NCBI GenBank assembly: GCA_033977485.1
Contig: CM066997.1
Location: forward strand, 78,338,634 to 78,402,633
From: Hydrangea macrophylla
Taxonomy: Eukaryota; Streptophyta; Magnoliopsida; Cornales; Hydrangeaceae
Direction: 5' to 3'
DNA length: 64,000 bases
Part shown: positions 30,432 through 42,436 of the stretch, piece after piece
Numbering within the stretch: position 1 is the first letter of the stretch
How the letters are laid out: each line of letters starts with the position of its first letter
Notes under the pieces: model-generated
What the model was told of the DNA's origin: nothing
Databases searched by the model: none
What the model saw: the letters and a program-made list of their open reading frames with translations, nothing else
Translations under genes and position numbers: made by a program

Positions 30432-31894
30432 GACGAATAGTTGCGTTTATAGTCCTAAAAATACGCTTTATTAGCCCATTTTATGTAGTTATTAGTTGTT
30501 TTTTAATAAGCATTCTAAATTTTGTAAGTTTTGGAGCTTTAACTTCAAAATGCACAAAAATCCAAAGATTAGTGGCTTTGGAAGTAATTCTGGGCTCAAA
30601 CGGTGATTCCGGTGAAAGCTGAATGCAGTAGCAGCCTCGGTAAATCGCATTTTTGGCAAAGAATACATTAGATTTGAGAAATTTCTCCAAAGATATAAAA
30701 TGTAGATCTTCGAGTTACGGACGCGTGGCCGCAAACGGCAAGTCAATACGAGTTCTAAACAAAAAGTTATCACAATTCTACGAAAGTCGCGCAGTGCAGC
30801 GAAAAGGACCTCGCGCGAGCGACCTGTGAAAAAACCAAAAACGCGTATTTTGTTAAATTAAAGTGCCCAGCGAAGGTGGTTTGTGCATATGACGTCCAGA
30901 AACGTAAATATAGTAGTTTTAGTACGATTTGACTTAGGAAAGCTTCCTAAATCCTTCCAAACTCTATGTAAATCCTATTCTAAATTAATTTTGTGATTAC
31001 ACATCATTACACAACATTAGATACATCCATATACAACTAAAACTTCAGTCATTGAAGAGAGAAAAGTAAGGAGAAGAAGAAGAAGACCAAGGATTCCCAT
31101 GGCCTCCTCCATCAACCTCTTGCCGTTCATCAATTCTATGTCCAACATTACTCAAGATCTAGGGTTTCAATGAAACCCTAGCCAAGTAATAGGGTGTATT
31201 TTATATTTTTATTTTAGTTTTATTATGTATGGATAACAGTTACATGTTCCGAGGATTTTTATAAATAAATCGTGCTTTTATTGATTAAATCGTTACTTTC
31301 AAAGTTTACTCTTGTCTTAGATCTATTTTGATGGTAGTGTGCTCAATGATCTATGCTTGCTGTGCTTGTTTAGATTATTTACATGTAATGGTGCTTAAAT
31401 TGAATTGTGCTATCAAGTATCCGAATAGTCCATGCCTAAATTAGACGGATTATACCACAACCCTAGTTTAGTGTGGGATAATTCGTGCTAACCGAAGATA
31501 GATTATGTTGGTGCTTGAACCATAGTTATTTTCTTGACGGAGTAATTGGGCTTGTAGCTACAATTCCCCATTATCATCCAACTTAATAAGCTAAAGTAAT
31601 TCGTAAATACCCTTATTATGAAGCTAGTGGTGGATTTGCAATCCTAGGTTTCTTAAACTTATTATAAAAACCATATTTAATTGCTTTCATAATTTAGATT
31701 TATTTTTATTTTTATTAGTTTAATTCAAATTAAATCCAAAATCCGTTTTTCTTAATTAACTAAATTTAGGTTTTAAAAATTAAAGTGCGTAGTATTCAAT
31801 CTCTGTGGGTTTGACATTTACTTACACACTGCAAATCATTTGAAAGTAAAGCATAAGTAAAGCATACTTTTATATCTTAATTTTGACAAGATCA
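30432..31894 (+). repeat. AT-3 5' LTR
   Basis: 1463 bp, beginning at GACGAATAG (the TGATCTGC start is lost), ending GACAAGATCA. Palindrome CTCGCGCGAG at 30810-30819; decayed TATA near 30963. Very similar to the 3' LTR, including a shared internal repeat (AAGTAAAGCAT) near the end. Confidence 0.93.
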
Positions 31895-31899
31895 ATTTT

Positions 31900-31920
31900 T
31901 GGCGCCGTTGCCGGGGATTG
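31900..31920 (+). promoter_or_regulatory. AT-3 primer-binding site, tRNA-Asp, intact
   Basis: TGGCGCCGTTGCCGGGGATT, an exact complement of the 3' end of plant tRNA-Asp over at least 18 bases (recalled sequence). Confidence 0.93.
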
Positions 31921-32393
31921 CATTACTACCTTTAGTTTTATAATCTTAGTTTAGTTAATTTGTAAATATTAGATTAGGTTTTTCATTTTCTTATTTTTCG
32001 TTTTTATTTTAAGTTACTAGCTTTTCTTTTTATTTTTGTAATTTCTTAGGTACTCAAAATTCTAGCGTTTCAGAGTAGAGCAGCTATGCACGTTAAAGGA
32101 GCTTACGCGGGAAAAAAAAATTTAATTCAAGTAAATCGCTTTCTTTGAAACTTCGCATCAAATCACTGTAAGTCAGGGTGCTGAGACGCAATTACTTGCA
32201 TTAGGTTAGTTATGGAGTGAGCACTGCATTAGCTACGAAACCCAGGGCGCTGGGCTTGACGCGGTCATTGCATTACAGGATAATATTCATGCATCATAGT
32301 AGTACTGTGTGCTTGCTTGTTGTCTTACTTGCGTGATTATTTTTTGTTTTTATTTTAGTCAGTCCTTATTTTAGTTTATTTTTCTTTTAATTT
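31921..32393 (+). other. AT-3 5' leader, non-coding
   Basis: GTAAGT at 32168-32173 and the GGGCGCTGGGC block at about 32246-32256. No ORF. Confidence 0.6.
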
Positions 32394-34200
32394 ATGTTGG
32401 GTACACATTCAAATAAACCAGAATTAAAATCTTTCGATCTTGAACTTAAACGTATCCTTAGAATTAGTAAGTCTTCAACCCAAGCTCCGAGAGCTCAGTT
32501 GAAAATAGACGACGAGTCGACTCCAAAACCATCGTCATTGTTTCATGCTGAAATTCAAAGCACCCGTAAACGTTTAAGAAAAACTCGAACTTTGAACATA
32601 GAACCTATTCCAATGGCCGACATTGGAAACAACGAAAATAATGGAAATAACCCTAATATACCTCCACCTCCTCCGCTTAAAGATTATTTTATTCCTACGA
32701 CTTACACACCTCAAGCAGGTATCGAATTACCGGAGGCGACGACATCTCACTTTGAGATAAAGTCGTCTACTAGCTCGCTCCTTCCTTCATTCCATGGCCA
32801 TTTAAATGAAGATCCATATCAACACTTAGGAGATTTTCAAGATATTTGCTCTACGTTAAAAATCCAAAATTTCATTGATGACGAATTAAAATTGCGTCTC
32901 TTCCCATTCTCTTTAAGGGATAAAGCGCAGTATTGGCTTCAATCACTTTAGCCGAATACAATTAAAACCTGGGAAGCCTTACACACTGCATTTTTACAAA
33001 AGTTTTTTCCAATCACAAGAACAAATCAAATAAGAAAATTGATAACAAATTTTGTGATGCAAGATGGGGAAACACTTTATGACATATGGGAGAAATTTAA
33101 AGAATTATTACGTTCCTGCCCACATCATAAGGTTCCTAAGTGGTAGTTGGTATAGGTCTTTTACGAGGGACTTATTACCTCTGTTCGTAATACCGTCGAT
33201 GCCGTTTGTGCGGGTACATTCCTACACAAAAGCGCTGACGAGGCCTGGAAAATTTTTGAAACATTAAGCGAGAACTCGATGCATCAGGCTGTGTCGGTAC
33301 GTTCTGAGGGATACCTTCAACCTAAGTGAGAGGTAAAGTTCGAGTCAAGTCATTCAATTGAACTTCAAGAATTAAATAAAAAACTTGACCAACTCATGAG
33401 GATGGGAATTAGGTCCACTCCACCTTATTCAAAAGTATGTGCATTATGTTCTGAACCGTCTCATAATATCTTTGCATGTCCTTCTGCATCTCAATTCCCG
33501 AAGTTTGTAGAGCAATGCTTTAATTCTATACAACAATTCCCACGGAATAATTATAATTCTATGTCGAACAATTTTCCTAATACTTATCGATCCCGATATC
33601 AACAAAATCAATACCAACACCCACCTCTTAATCCTAACCCTCCAAGGGATAACGCGTTTGAGGCTACGGTGTTGGCATCTCTTAAGAATATCGAAACACA
33701 AGTACAAGCACAAGCACAGATAGTGCACTCTCACACACAATCCATTGTGAAGCTTGAATCCCAAATGGGACAAATAGCTACTGCGGTGAGTCGTAGAAAC
33801 GAGGGGAAGTTGCCTGCGCAAACTATTCAAAATCCTAAGGCACAATGTGGGAATGGGGGTTCGAATGAACAAGTAAATGCCGTATCGACTAGGACGAATA
33901 TTCGAGAAGAGGAAGTTGTTGACGTGCCATATGAGAGTGAGAAGGAAGGGAACATTAACTCTAATAAAGAAAAGGGTGAAAAAACGAGTAGAAATAGGAA
34001 AGAAAATGTAACAACCCCGACGAAGTATATTCCAAAACTACCTTTTCCACCAAACATTGAGGAACCATCTAATTTATCAAAGAAAAAGTAAAAAACGGAA
34101 GATATACTCGAGGTATTTAAACAAGTAAAAATTAATATTCCATTCCTCGATGCTATTAAACAAATTCCCACTTACACTAAATGTTTAAAAGACCTTTGCA
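32394..34200 (+). pseudogene. AT-3 gag
   Basis: The ATG at 32394 opens MLGTHSNKPELKSFDLE. The frame is continuous with protease to 34997 and is broken only by stops: TAG 32949, TAG 33144, TAG 33153, TGA 33327, TAA 34089. Three of them fit CAA/CAG-to-TAG or CGA-to-TGA transitions. Domains as in AT-2: Asn/Pro linker, capsid domain (LPSFHGHLNEDPYQHLGDF; LRLFPFSLRDKAQYWLQSL; TAFLQKFFP), one zinc knuckle (CALCSEPSHNIFAC, about 33438-33480), coiled segment SIVKLESQMGQIATA, charged C-terminus with LCTQKRKIHNHTPKKVFLTE. The Gln after LCT is the codon that is a stop in AT-2. Confidence 0.9.
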
Positions 34201-34997
34201 CGCAAAAGCGCAAAATACACAATCATACTCCAAAAAAGGTCTTTCTCACAGAAAAAGTAAGCTCAATTTTTCAACACGCTCCTCCAAAGTACAAAGATCC
34301 CTGTACGCCTACTATTTCATGTGTCATAGGTGACACTATCATTCATCGGGCTCTCCTTGACTTAGGAGCTAGTGTTAATCTCTTACCTTATCACGTCCAT
34401 AAACAACTAGGACTAGGTGAACTTAAGCCTACGGCCGCTACCATCCAATTAGCAGATCGTTCTATTAAAATACCTAGAGGAATCGTCGAGGACATCTTGA
34501 TTAAAGTTGATAAATGCTATTATCCTGTCGACTTCATGGTCCTTGACATTGAACCCATGCTAGATGCTAGGAAACACACTCCTGTAATCTTAGGCCGTCC
34601 ATTCTTAGCAACCACTAACGCTTGTGTTAACTGTCTGACGGGGGTAATGAAGGTGTCATTTGGAAACATGAACTTAAAATTAAACGTTTTCAATGCTATG
34701 GATCAACCTCCTAAAGACGACGATTACCTATGTGAGGCGGAGAGTGAGGTAAGACGAACAATTGAACCCAATTACGTAACACCTGTGAGTAATGAAAATA
34801 ATATGGTGAGTAGTGAGCAGACAAATTTGAATAATCAGGACCCCAAAGATGAATTTACTCGGAAGGTACGTAATCGTTTTGAACATAATCAGGATGAACC
34901 ATCAATTGAATTAATTCAAAGCGACGTTATTTCTGCTTATCACCGGACTCTTCCTGATATCCTAAAGGGTATAAAGTCCGATTTGCAGCCTCCATAA
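34201..34997 (+). pseudogene. AT-3 protease and tail
   Basis: Open and in frame from the last gag stop (34089) to the TAA at 34995-34997. The active-site block LLDLGASVNLLPYHVHKQLG (34345-34405) is intact, followed by QLADRSIKIPRGIVEDIL and VILGRPFLATTNACVNC, then DQPPKDDDYLCEAES and the acidic tail ending in DLQPP. This protease domain looks structurally complete; only upstream stops would prevent its synthesis as part of gag-protease. Its acidic tail corresponds residue by residue to that of AT-2, so the tail is an ancestral part of the family. Confidence 0.87.
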
Positions 34998-35043
34998 GTC
35001 CTGAGCTAGAATGGTCTAACTAAAGACGTAAAAGATAGCGCTT

Positions 35044-35061
35044 CTTGGGAGGCAACCCAAG
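35044..35061 (+). other. Post-ORF hairpin of AT-3
   Basis: CTTGGGAGGCAACCCAAG, perfect 6-bp stem; 46 bases after the protease stop. Confidence 0.75.
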
Positions 35062-35204
35062 CTTTAGTTCATCTGTTTCTATTATTTTTGGTAGTTTTTG
35101 GATCTTTTTGAGTCAGTTTTGGTCATTCTGAACAGGTTTGGGGGTCGGAGTAAACTTATTTTCAGCTTATATACATTAAAATAAAGAAAAAGAGGAAAAA
35201 TGGC

Positions 35205-35445
35205 AACTCGTGCGCGCGGCCTGCTCGCGCGAGCTTGCCCCTTAGTGAAAATTTTTAAAGCCTTATGTGATATTTAGCCTCAGTATCACCTCGCGCCGGA
35301 ATTCGCGTGCGCGAGGAGGTCGCTCGAGCAGCCCGCTCGCGCGATCTGGGGACATAGAAATCTTTCTTTTATAAAATGTAAAACAAGCTTCTGCTTAAAC
35401 TCGTGGAGGAATTTGCGCGAGCGACGCTCGCTCGCGCGAGGTAGG
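35205..35445 (+). repeat. CpG-rich units of AT-3
   Basis: Three units (about 35205-35240, 35288-35345, 35398-35445) with GCTCGCGCGAG words and AT-rich spacers; the best preserved plus-strand example. Confidence 0.7.
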
Positions 35446-35850
35446 GAGTTTTTGAGTTTTCTTTTTTATCTTTTACCTCCTATTTTCCACACCTGGTCAG
35501 TTGTTTTTATTTTTTCTGTTTGTTCTTTTAGGTCTTTTGTTTATATGTAGTCTTTCCTTGTTTACATAGTTCTATTTGGTTTTGTTTCTATTCGTTAATC
35601 TTTTAGTTCTAGTTTAGTTTAGTTTAGTTTATTACATATTTATATTTCTATTAACTATTTGTTTTCTTTTGTTAGTTTATTTTCTTTTGTTAAGTATCAA
35701 CAGGTGAAATAGTGCTCCGTTTGGAGTAGTTGAACTTTGATTCCATATTCATTTATGTTCACCTGTTTGTGAGTGCCGAGATCGAGTTACTATCGTTCCT
35801 TCTCTACGTACTTTCCTTTTCTTTTTTTTTTTTCGTTTTATTGTTTTATT

Positions 35851-35880
35851 GGGGACAATGAAAGGTTTAGGTTTGGGGGT
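35851..35880 (+). promoter_or_regulatory. Internal polypurine-like motif of AT-3
   Basis: GGGGACAATGAAAGG followed by TTTAGGTTTGGGGGT, as in body 2 and AT-2. Confidence 0.6.
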
Positions 35881-36641
35881 ATGCACTCACATTATTATTA
35901 TTACACTAAATTTTCAAAAAAAATTTATTCTTGTGCTTAAATAAATGATGTCACCGACGTTTTTGCAATCTTGATTCGATACTTCTCGTTTTATAATTTT
36001 GATTATTATAGAATGATAAACAAGAAAAAATGTGATTAAACATTTGCTGAAGTCATGATGCGATGATTTAGGTCATGTATCGTTTGAATCATAGTTTTAT
36101 ATCATAGATTTGCACACAAACCTATGCACTACACGTAGTCGCTTGAATACATGTTTGATGTGAACTACAATATGATTCGGATTTCTAGATAACACATGGT
36201 GGAGACTAAGCCCAGTGAGCTTTTGAGCCTATCTTTTCTTTATTGAGGGTTATAAATACATTGTGTTTGTCGAATTTCATTTGTAATAGCGCATTAACTT
36301 GTTGTTTAGTCTCATTATTCTTGTTTTGGTTGATAGTCAAGTTAAAATATTTGTTACCATGCTAAATAATCTTTCGTCATAAACGTTGAAGAACCATATA
36401 ACCATAGGACATGATTTTAGGCCTTCTTTGTTTGCTACTCACCGATTAATGATAAATTTCCTTAGTTCGCCCCTTGAGCAGTTAAAATATCATTTCTTTC
36501 TTTAATTACCATTATCCTATTTTTGCTCCAATTTAGCCAACTTGGAGTTCACCCCTGAAAGATTGATCAATTTTTAGTGGTATTAAGGCGATGTGTGATT
36601 GAGAAGAAGAAGAAAAAGAAAATACGATGATGTTTGGGGTG

Positions 36642-36646
36642 GTTGC
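36642..36646. repeat. Target-site duplication of LTR-K, left copy (GTTGC)
   Basis: Repeated at 39928-39932. The uninterrupted site is seen at about 22486-22491 in AT-1. Confidence 0.92.
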
Positions 36647-39600
36647 TGTGGACACGCGGAATCCGTCGTCCACTCCCGGTTTTTCTTATTTGTTTCCGGG
36701 GTTTCAGAATTGATTTTCCTTTGTTTTGAAATTGATTTGAAAGAAAACAAGAGGTTGATTTCGAAGAAAAGAAGGTCTTTCAAAAACAGATACAGAGTCG
36801 CCACTTGGTCTTTAAGGAACCAAGAAACCTAATTTTGACTCACCCAAACGGATAAAGGGCACCGGCCCTTCATAACCAAAGAACTTGGCTCGGGGTTTTG
36901 TTACGAGAGAGGAAGGAGCCTTTGTAGCGACTAAAACACCCTCAACTCGCCCCGTCTTTTGACGGGCCTCAATTAACATCCAAATAATCATCTTATACTA
37001 TGTATGGTTCGACAATTAATACTATGATAGTATATTACATCACATAAGAAACTAGAAATGGAAGATCTAAAGATAAAATATCATTCATAAGATCTATGCC
37101 AAGTATCACACAATGCAAAGGTGAAAGATCACACAAACAAACCTAGGAAAAAAATTGTCTAATCACATATCAAGTAATCAAGTTTTCCTAATCTAAAAGG
37201 GGACATGAATTGTTCTTGAAACAAATAAATCAAAAGGATTAAAGTATGCTTAGCAAGCTAGAATGATGCATGCTAATCTTTGAGAAGAGAAGATCTCTCA
37301 ATCCCCGAGATGGATGAGAAAGGATGATTAGATCGAGGGGAAGCATGAACGTGTGATCATGATCATTCTTTACAATCTTCTTAGATTAGGAGTTACAAAA
37401 ACCCCAAATCTTTGCATGGATGCAATGTATGTATCTAAAATGTACCAAGGTTGTAGTGTGCTTTGTGTTCATGGATTCCTAGAATGATTTAGAAGTCTAA
37501 AATGTGTATGAATGGATGGATGAAATCAACATGGGATATGTACAAATGTAGTATGAACTACTTCCTAAGATATGAACTAATTTGGAAGGCATATAAGCAT
37601 CAAATCAAAGAATGAAAGTTAATATGTGCTTGCTGTGAATAGTGGACAGAACAGTAACTAGATCTTTGGAAAATTGGAAAGAGGGGTTAGGAATGTTTTT
37701 AATGCATGATTTTTTATGGAGATGTTCCTTATTGTGTCTAGAACACAACCCAAAAAGCTAATCTTTAATAACTACTACAGATTGAGAGAAATCATATGAA
37801 CAACAGAGGTCACTCAGAAACAGAGTCCGTACTGTCGACTGAAATGTTGAAAAATCTTAAAACATGAAAACGAGTGATCTAGAGGCCCATTTTATACAGA
37901 ACGTTCCCTAAGACATTGAAGTTTAAGGAAAAAATAAGTTGGGACCACCCCTTTTGGAAAATAGTTCTGAAAAAGAAGTTGGAAGTTAGTCAAGCTGCTA
38001 TGACAGTAGAGGCAGAATGTTTGGAAGGAATATTTGGGTCCAAATGGACCATTTTCAAGTACTTTCAAATCAAACCAAAAATCATGGGTGTTCTCCAATG
38101 AGTTAGGAAGACTTTCCAAGTGACCTTGCATCTATATGTTGAGTATTGAGTTCTAGAGAAATCTTTGAGCTCAGCTCACTCACTGTTTTGAAGATTTTGG
38201 GGAAAATAAGGTTTTCTTTCTTGAAATCAAAATGAGAGGGATTGAGGGGGGTATTGAAATAGAGGTTTTGAAAGTGTATTTTCAATACTCAATAAAGATT
38301 ATGACCACTTAAAATGCCAACATTCAACTCATCATCAAGAACCTCCAAGATTGTTGGAGAAACTTATTTTTTTGTTTTGAACATAACTTCAAAAATACCT
38401 TGGAGGTATTGAAGTTATGATCATCACTGTCAAACATGTTTTTGAGGTTAAGAGCTACTATCCATAAGGATTCACTCACCTCAAACTTCATGTCATCACT
38501 TAGATGATGATGAACTAGTAAATAAATAAAGAAAATAAAAAAGAAATGAGGTGAGAGGAGATGAACAATATATAAACAAGCAAGCAAATAGATAGCAATC
38601 AATAGATGATATTCATGATGTATAGAACTTGTAGCATGGTGTTTCACTCATATGTAATGACATTGGACATGGAAGAAGCTTCCACTCTCTTAAATGGTCA
38701 CTAAAATGGTGGTTGGGTGTATTGAATGTTGAAGTAAATGGGAGTAATGTAGTAAAAACAAAGTTCAGAACTCACTTTTATTTTGAAAATCAAAGAAGGA
38801 AGCTTCTTTTCTCCCTTTTCTCACCTTATCTCTACAACTTTCTCTCCCAAACTTTTTCTAAACTTGCATTTGACTCCTCCAAAATGAAGAGAAATGGGGG
38901 GTTTAAATAGGCCAACTTGGGGTGGTTTTGGGATTTAGAAAGTATTCCCATTGGTTCCAAACATCTGAAACCATAAAACTATGTCGTTTTTGTTTTTAAT
39001 TAATCAAAATGGGATGACAAAACTAATTACAAAAATACACTGTTCTGGAGGGGAGTGCCGCGGCGGCACTGGGCCAGTGCCGCGGCGGATAATGCTGTTT
39101 AGGCCCCCAGAGGTTCCGGTATCCGCGAAAAGGCCCTATTTTGTCCAAAATTCACAGAAAATGTGTACGAACTCCAAACTGAGGTTGTGATATACCGTTG
39201 GAAAGGTAATGGAGTCTACTTTACACGAAAAATAGTTTGGGGGTAGGTCACTTTGAAAAGTTTTGCGGTATTCACGATAAAAGCCGATTTGATCACCTTT
39301 TTCGCCTTCGAAAATTCAAAATAAATTCGTGTTAAATCCAAGAATTATGTGCGATATACCGTTGGAAAGCTATTGACCTCTAGTATTCATGAAAAATATT
39401 TGAAAATTATTTCGGTGCCCCAATTCCAAAGTCAAATCTGGGTCAAACTGGTCAAATCTGGGATTCCCGGGAAGTTCTGGGAACCTCCGGGAGCTCCCAG
39501 GAGCCGACGTTTTCGCTCAATTCTCTTTTAAAACTCATTTTAATACTTTTCTAATGATTCCAGTGAATTCGTACTATCTCGGTCGAACTTGGTCAAACTT

Positions 39601-39927
39601 GATCAAACTCTGGTCAAACCTTGGTTAAACCGGTCAACGGGGACTTTTGGGGAACTTTCGGGACTTCCGGGGGTCTCTGGGAGCTGACGATTTCATCCGG
39701 TTTTACTTAAAAACTCATTTTATCATTTTTCTTACGACATAGCATGTTTTCAGAACTTCGAAACCAAATCTGGGAGTTTTCGGGCTTTCAGGGGCATTTT
39801 GGTCAATCTGAGCATTCTGAGAGATAGAGCTGACTTCTAGGAGTCCTTTTGAGTCTTTTACGATCATTGTGAACCACCAAGCTATGGGTCTCCTAAATAT
39901 GATAGCCGACAAAATGGGGTGTCTACA
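36647..39927 (-). mobile_element. Solo LTR-K inside AT-3
   Basis: 3281 bp flanked by GTTGC. On the plus strand it starts TGTGGACACGCGG and ends GTGTCTACA; on the minus strand it starts TGTAGACACCCC. A second copy lies at 55028-58253 in the other orientation. It has TG/CA ends and 5-bp duplications but no coding body, so it is read as a solo LTR of a long-LTR element. GTGGCGACTCTG on the minus strand near its 3' end recalls Tat/Ogre-type elements, so it may belong to that group. The CpG dyad lies at 39054-39090. Short open frames inside are not genes. Confidence 0.8.
39054..39090 (-). repeat. CpG dyad in LTR-K
   Basis: Two copies of GTGCCGCGGCGG-type sequence in inverted and direct arrangement around GGGCC; GTGCCG and CGGCAC can pair. 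Counterpart at 55873-55917. Confidence 0.75.
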
Positions 39928-39932
39928 GTTGC
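39928..39932. repeat. Target-site duplication of LTR-K, right copy (GTTGC)
   Basis: Matches 36642-36646. Confidence 0.92.
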
Positions 39933-40944
39933 CTTGTTATTTATTGAATATTCGTTTCAAAAGCAACGAGGAGGAAAAGAATAAAGAAAAAAAAAAGAGC
40001 AATGAAGAAAAAAAATAATGAGGTTAAAAAAAAAAAGAAAAGAAAAAAAGAAGAGGAAAGAAATTGAAAAATATGTGAAAAGAAGGGAATGAAAAGATGA
40101 AGTTGGTAGAAGAGACGAATGAAAAAAATTGAACATGTCTTACAATGCCATTCTGAGATTTCCTACCTAATGAATCGTTTCTATCTTTTTTCACTGCCTG
40201 AGCCACAATACAACCTTTGAAAAGTCCTATTTGATCCTAGGAAACATGGTTTGGATATGAAAATGATGGGAGGGGGATTAAAACATGGTAATGATTAATT
40301 TTTCTTAACTGTTGGCGTCCTATCCATGAGACTACTGTTCTTTCATGTCATGCGTCTTTTCCAAGTTATATGTGAGCATTTCTTGTTTTGAAAACATATT
40401 TTCTTTGCTCGCATATACCCGATAAATTACACCTGTTTATGAGTGTTTCATTTTAGAGTGTAATTGACATTGTGAGATTCGTAGTCGAAGCATAGTTGGA
40501 TGGTTATCCAAGTTATATTCCAAGTTCATGACATGCGCGTGTTCATTTGACTGCCATATCACACACGTTCAATTTTGTGAGAAACTCTATGGATTTATAT
40601 GATGCATGTGCTTATGATTGTTTTTCATGATGTAGGTAGACGTTTGATTCCGTTTCTTCTTGTTCGTTATTCTATTTCAAATCATCGTTTTATAATAAGG
40701 AGTATTGAATGTTGTTTTTCGTTTTAATAAAACTTTTCTTTACAAGTTAATAAAGATGGTTGTGGGTGACTTGTTGACGAGAACCCTCACGAGACTTCAC
40801 TTGTCCGACTGGGGACACCTAGGGGTTTAAAAGGCTTGTTGCATATGCTAAATGCAATCGCGTTGCCTGAGACAGTGAGTTAGGACATTGGAATTGTACT
40901 TCAGTTTTATTTTTATGTTTTTCTTTGGTCGAGGACTAGCAAAG
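39933..40944 (+). other. AT-3 3' non-coding region, part 2
   Basis: Continues the region cut by LTR-K. Purine-rich tract 39960-40090; conserved GGGGACACCTAGGGGTTT at 40811-40828 near the polypurine tract. No ORF. Confidence 0.75.
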
Positions 40945-40960
40945 AGTAGGTTTGGGGGTG
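40945..40960 (+). promoter_or_regulatory. AT-3 polypurine tract
   Basis: AGTAGGTTTGGGGGTG directly before the 3' LTR. Confidence 0.87.
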
Positions 40961-42436
40961 TGATCTGCGACGAATAGTTACCGTTTATAGTCCTACAAAT
41001 ACGCTTTGTTAGCCCATTTTATGTAGTTATTAGTTATTTTTTAATAAGCATTCTAAATTTTGTAGGTTTTGAAGCTTTAACTTGAAAATGCACAAAAATC
41101 CAATGATCAGTGGCTTTGGAAGTCATTCTGGGCTCAAACGGTGATTCCGGTGAAAGCTGAATGCAGTAACAGCCTTGATAAATCGCATTTTTGTCAAGGA
41201 ATACATTAGATTTGAGAAATTTCTCCTGATATATAAAATGTAGATCTTCGAGTTACGGTCGCGTGGCCGCAAACGGCGAGTCAATCCGATTTTCGAGTGA
41301 AAAGTTATCGCAATTCTACGAAAGTCGCATAGTGCAGCGAAAAGGACCTCGCGCGAGCGACCTGTGAAAAAACCAAAAATGAGTATTTTGTTAAATTAAA
41401 GTGCCCAGCGAAGGTGGTTTGTGCATATGACGTCCAGAAACGTAAATATAGTAGTTTTAGTACGATTTGACTTAGGAAAGCTTCCTAAATCCTTCCAAAC
41501 TCTATATAAATCCTATTCTAAATCAATCTTGTGATTACACATCATTACACAACATTAGATACATCCATATACAACTAAAACTTCAGCCATTGAAGAGAGG
41601 AAAGCAAGGAGAAGAAGAAGAAGACCAAGGATTCCCATGGTCTCCTCCATCAACCTCTTGCCGTTCATCAATTCTATGGCCAACTAAACTCAAGCTAGAT
41701 CTAGGGTTTCAATGAAACCCTAGCCAAGTAATAGGGTGTATTTTATGTTTTTATTTTAGTTTTATTATGTATGGATGACAATTACATGTTCCGAGGATTT
41801 TTATAAATAAATCGTGCTTTTATTGATTAAATCGTTACTTTCAAAGTTTACTCTTGTCTTAGATCTATTTTGATGGTAGTGTGCTCAATGATCTATGCTT
41901 GCTGTGCTTGTTTAGATTATTTACATGTAATGGTGCTTAAATTGAATTGTGCTATCAAGTATCCGAATAGTCCATGCCTAGATTAGATGGATTATACCAC
42001 AACCCTAGTTTAGTGTGGGATAATTCGTGCTAACCGAAGATGGATTATGTTGGTGCTTGAACCATAGTTATTTTCTTGACGTAAGAATTGGGCTTGTAGC
42101 TACAATTCCCCATTATCATCCAACTTAATAAGCTAAAGTAATTCGTAAATACCCTTATGATGAAGCTAGTGGTAGATTTGCAATCCTAGGTTCCTTAAAC
42201 TTATTATAAAAACCATATTTAATTGCTTTCATAATTTAGATTTACTTTTATTGTTATTAGTTTAATTCAAATTAAATCCAAAATCCGTTTTTCTTAATTA
42301 ACTAAATTTAGGTTTTAAAAATTAAAGTGCGTAGTAGTCAATCTCTGTGGGTTCGACCTTTACTTCCACACTGTAAATCTTTTGAAAGTAAAGCATAAGT
42401 AAAGCATACTTTTATATCTTGATTTTGACAAGATCA
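40961..42436 (+). repeat. AT-3 3' LTR
   Basis: 1476 bp, TGATCTGCGACG to GACAAGATCA. CTCGCGCGAG at 41350-41359; TATA box CTATATAA near 41502-41509, about 145 bases further on. Confidence 0.93.

Larger units (their letters stand above)
34998..36641 (+). other. AT-3 3' non-coding region, part 1
   Basis: Hairpin, CpG units and internal polypurine-like motif in the standard order, up to the LTR-K insertion. No ORF. Confidence 0.75.
30432..42436 (+). mobile_element. AT-3: Athila-type gag-protease retrotransposon with a nested solo LTR
   Basis: LTRs 30432-31894 and 40961-42436, intact tRNA-Asp primer site, one gag-protease reading frame with several stops but no frameshift (32394-34997), hairpin, CpG units, internal polypurine-like motif, nested LTR-K (36647-39927), polypurine tract. 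Without LTR-K it is about 8.7 kb, like AT-2. It lacks RT, RNase H and integrase. The first 8 bases of the 5' LTR are missing. Confidence 0.93.

Noticed and set aside
36599..36832. Frames on both strands across the left end of LTR-K
   Set aside because: They cross the insertion boundary at 36646/36647, so they cannot be real genes.
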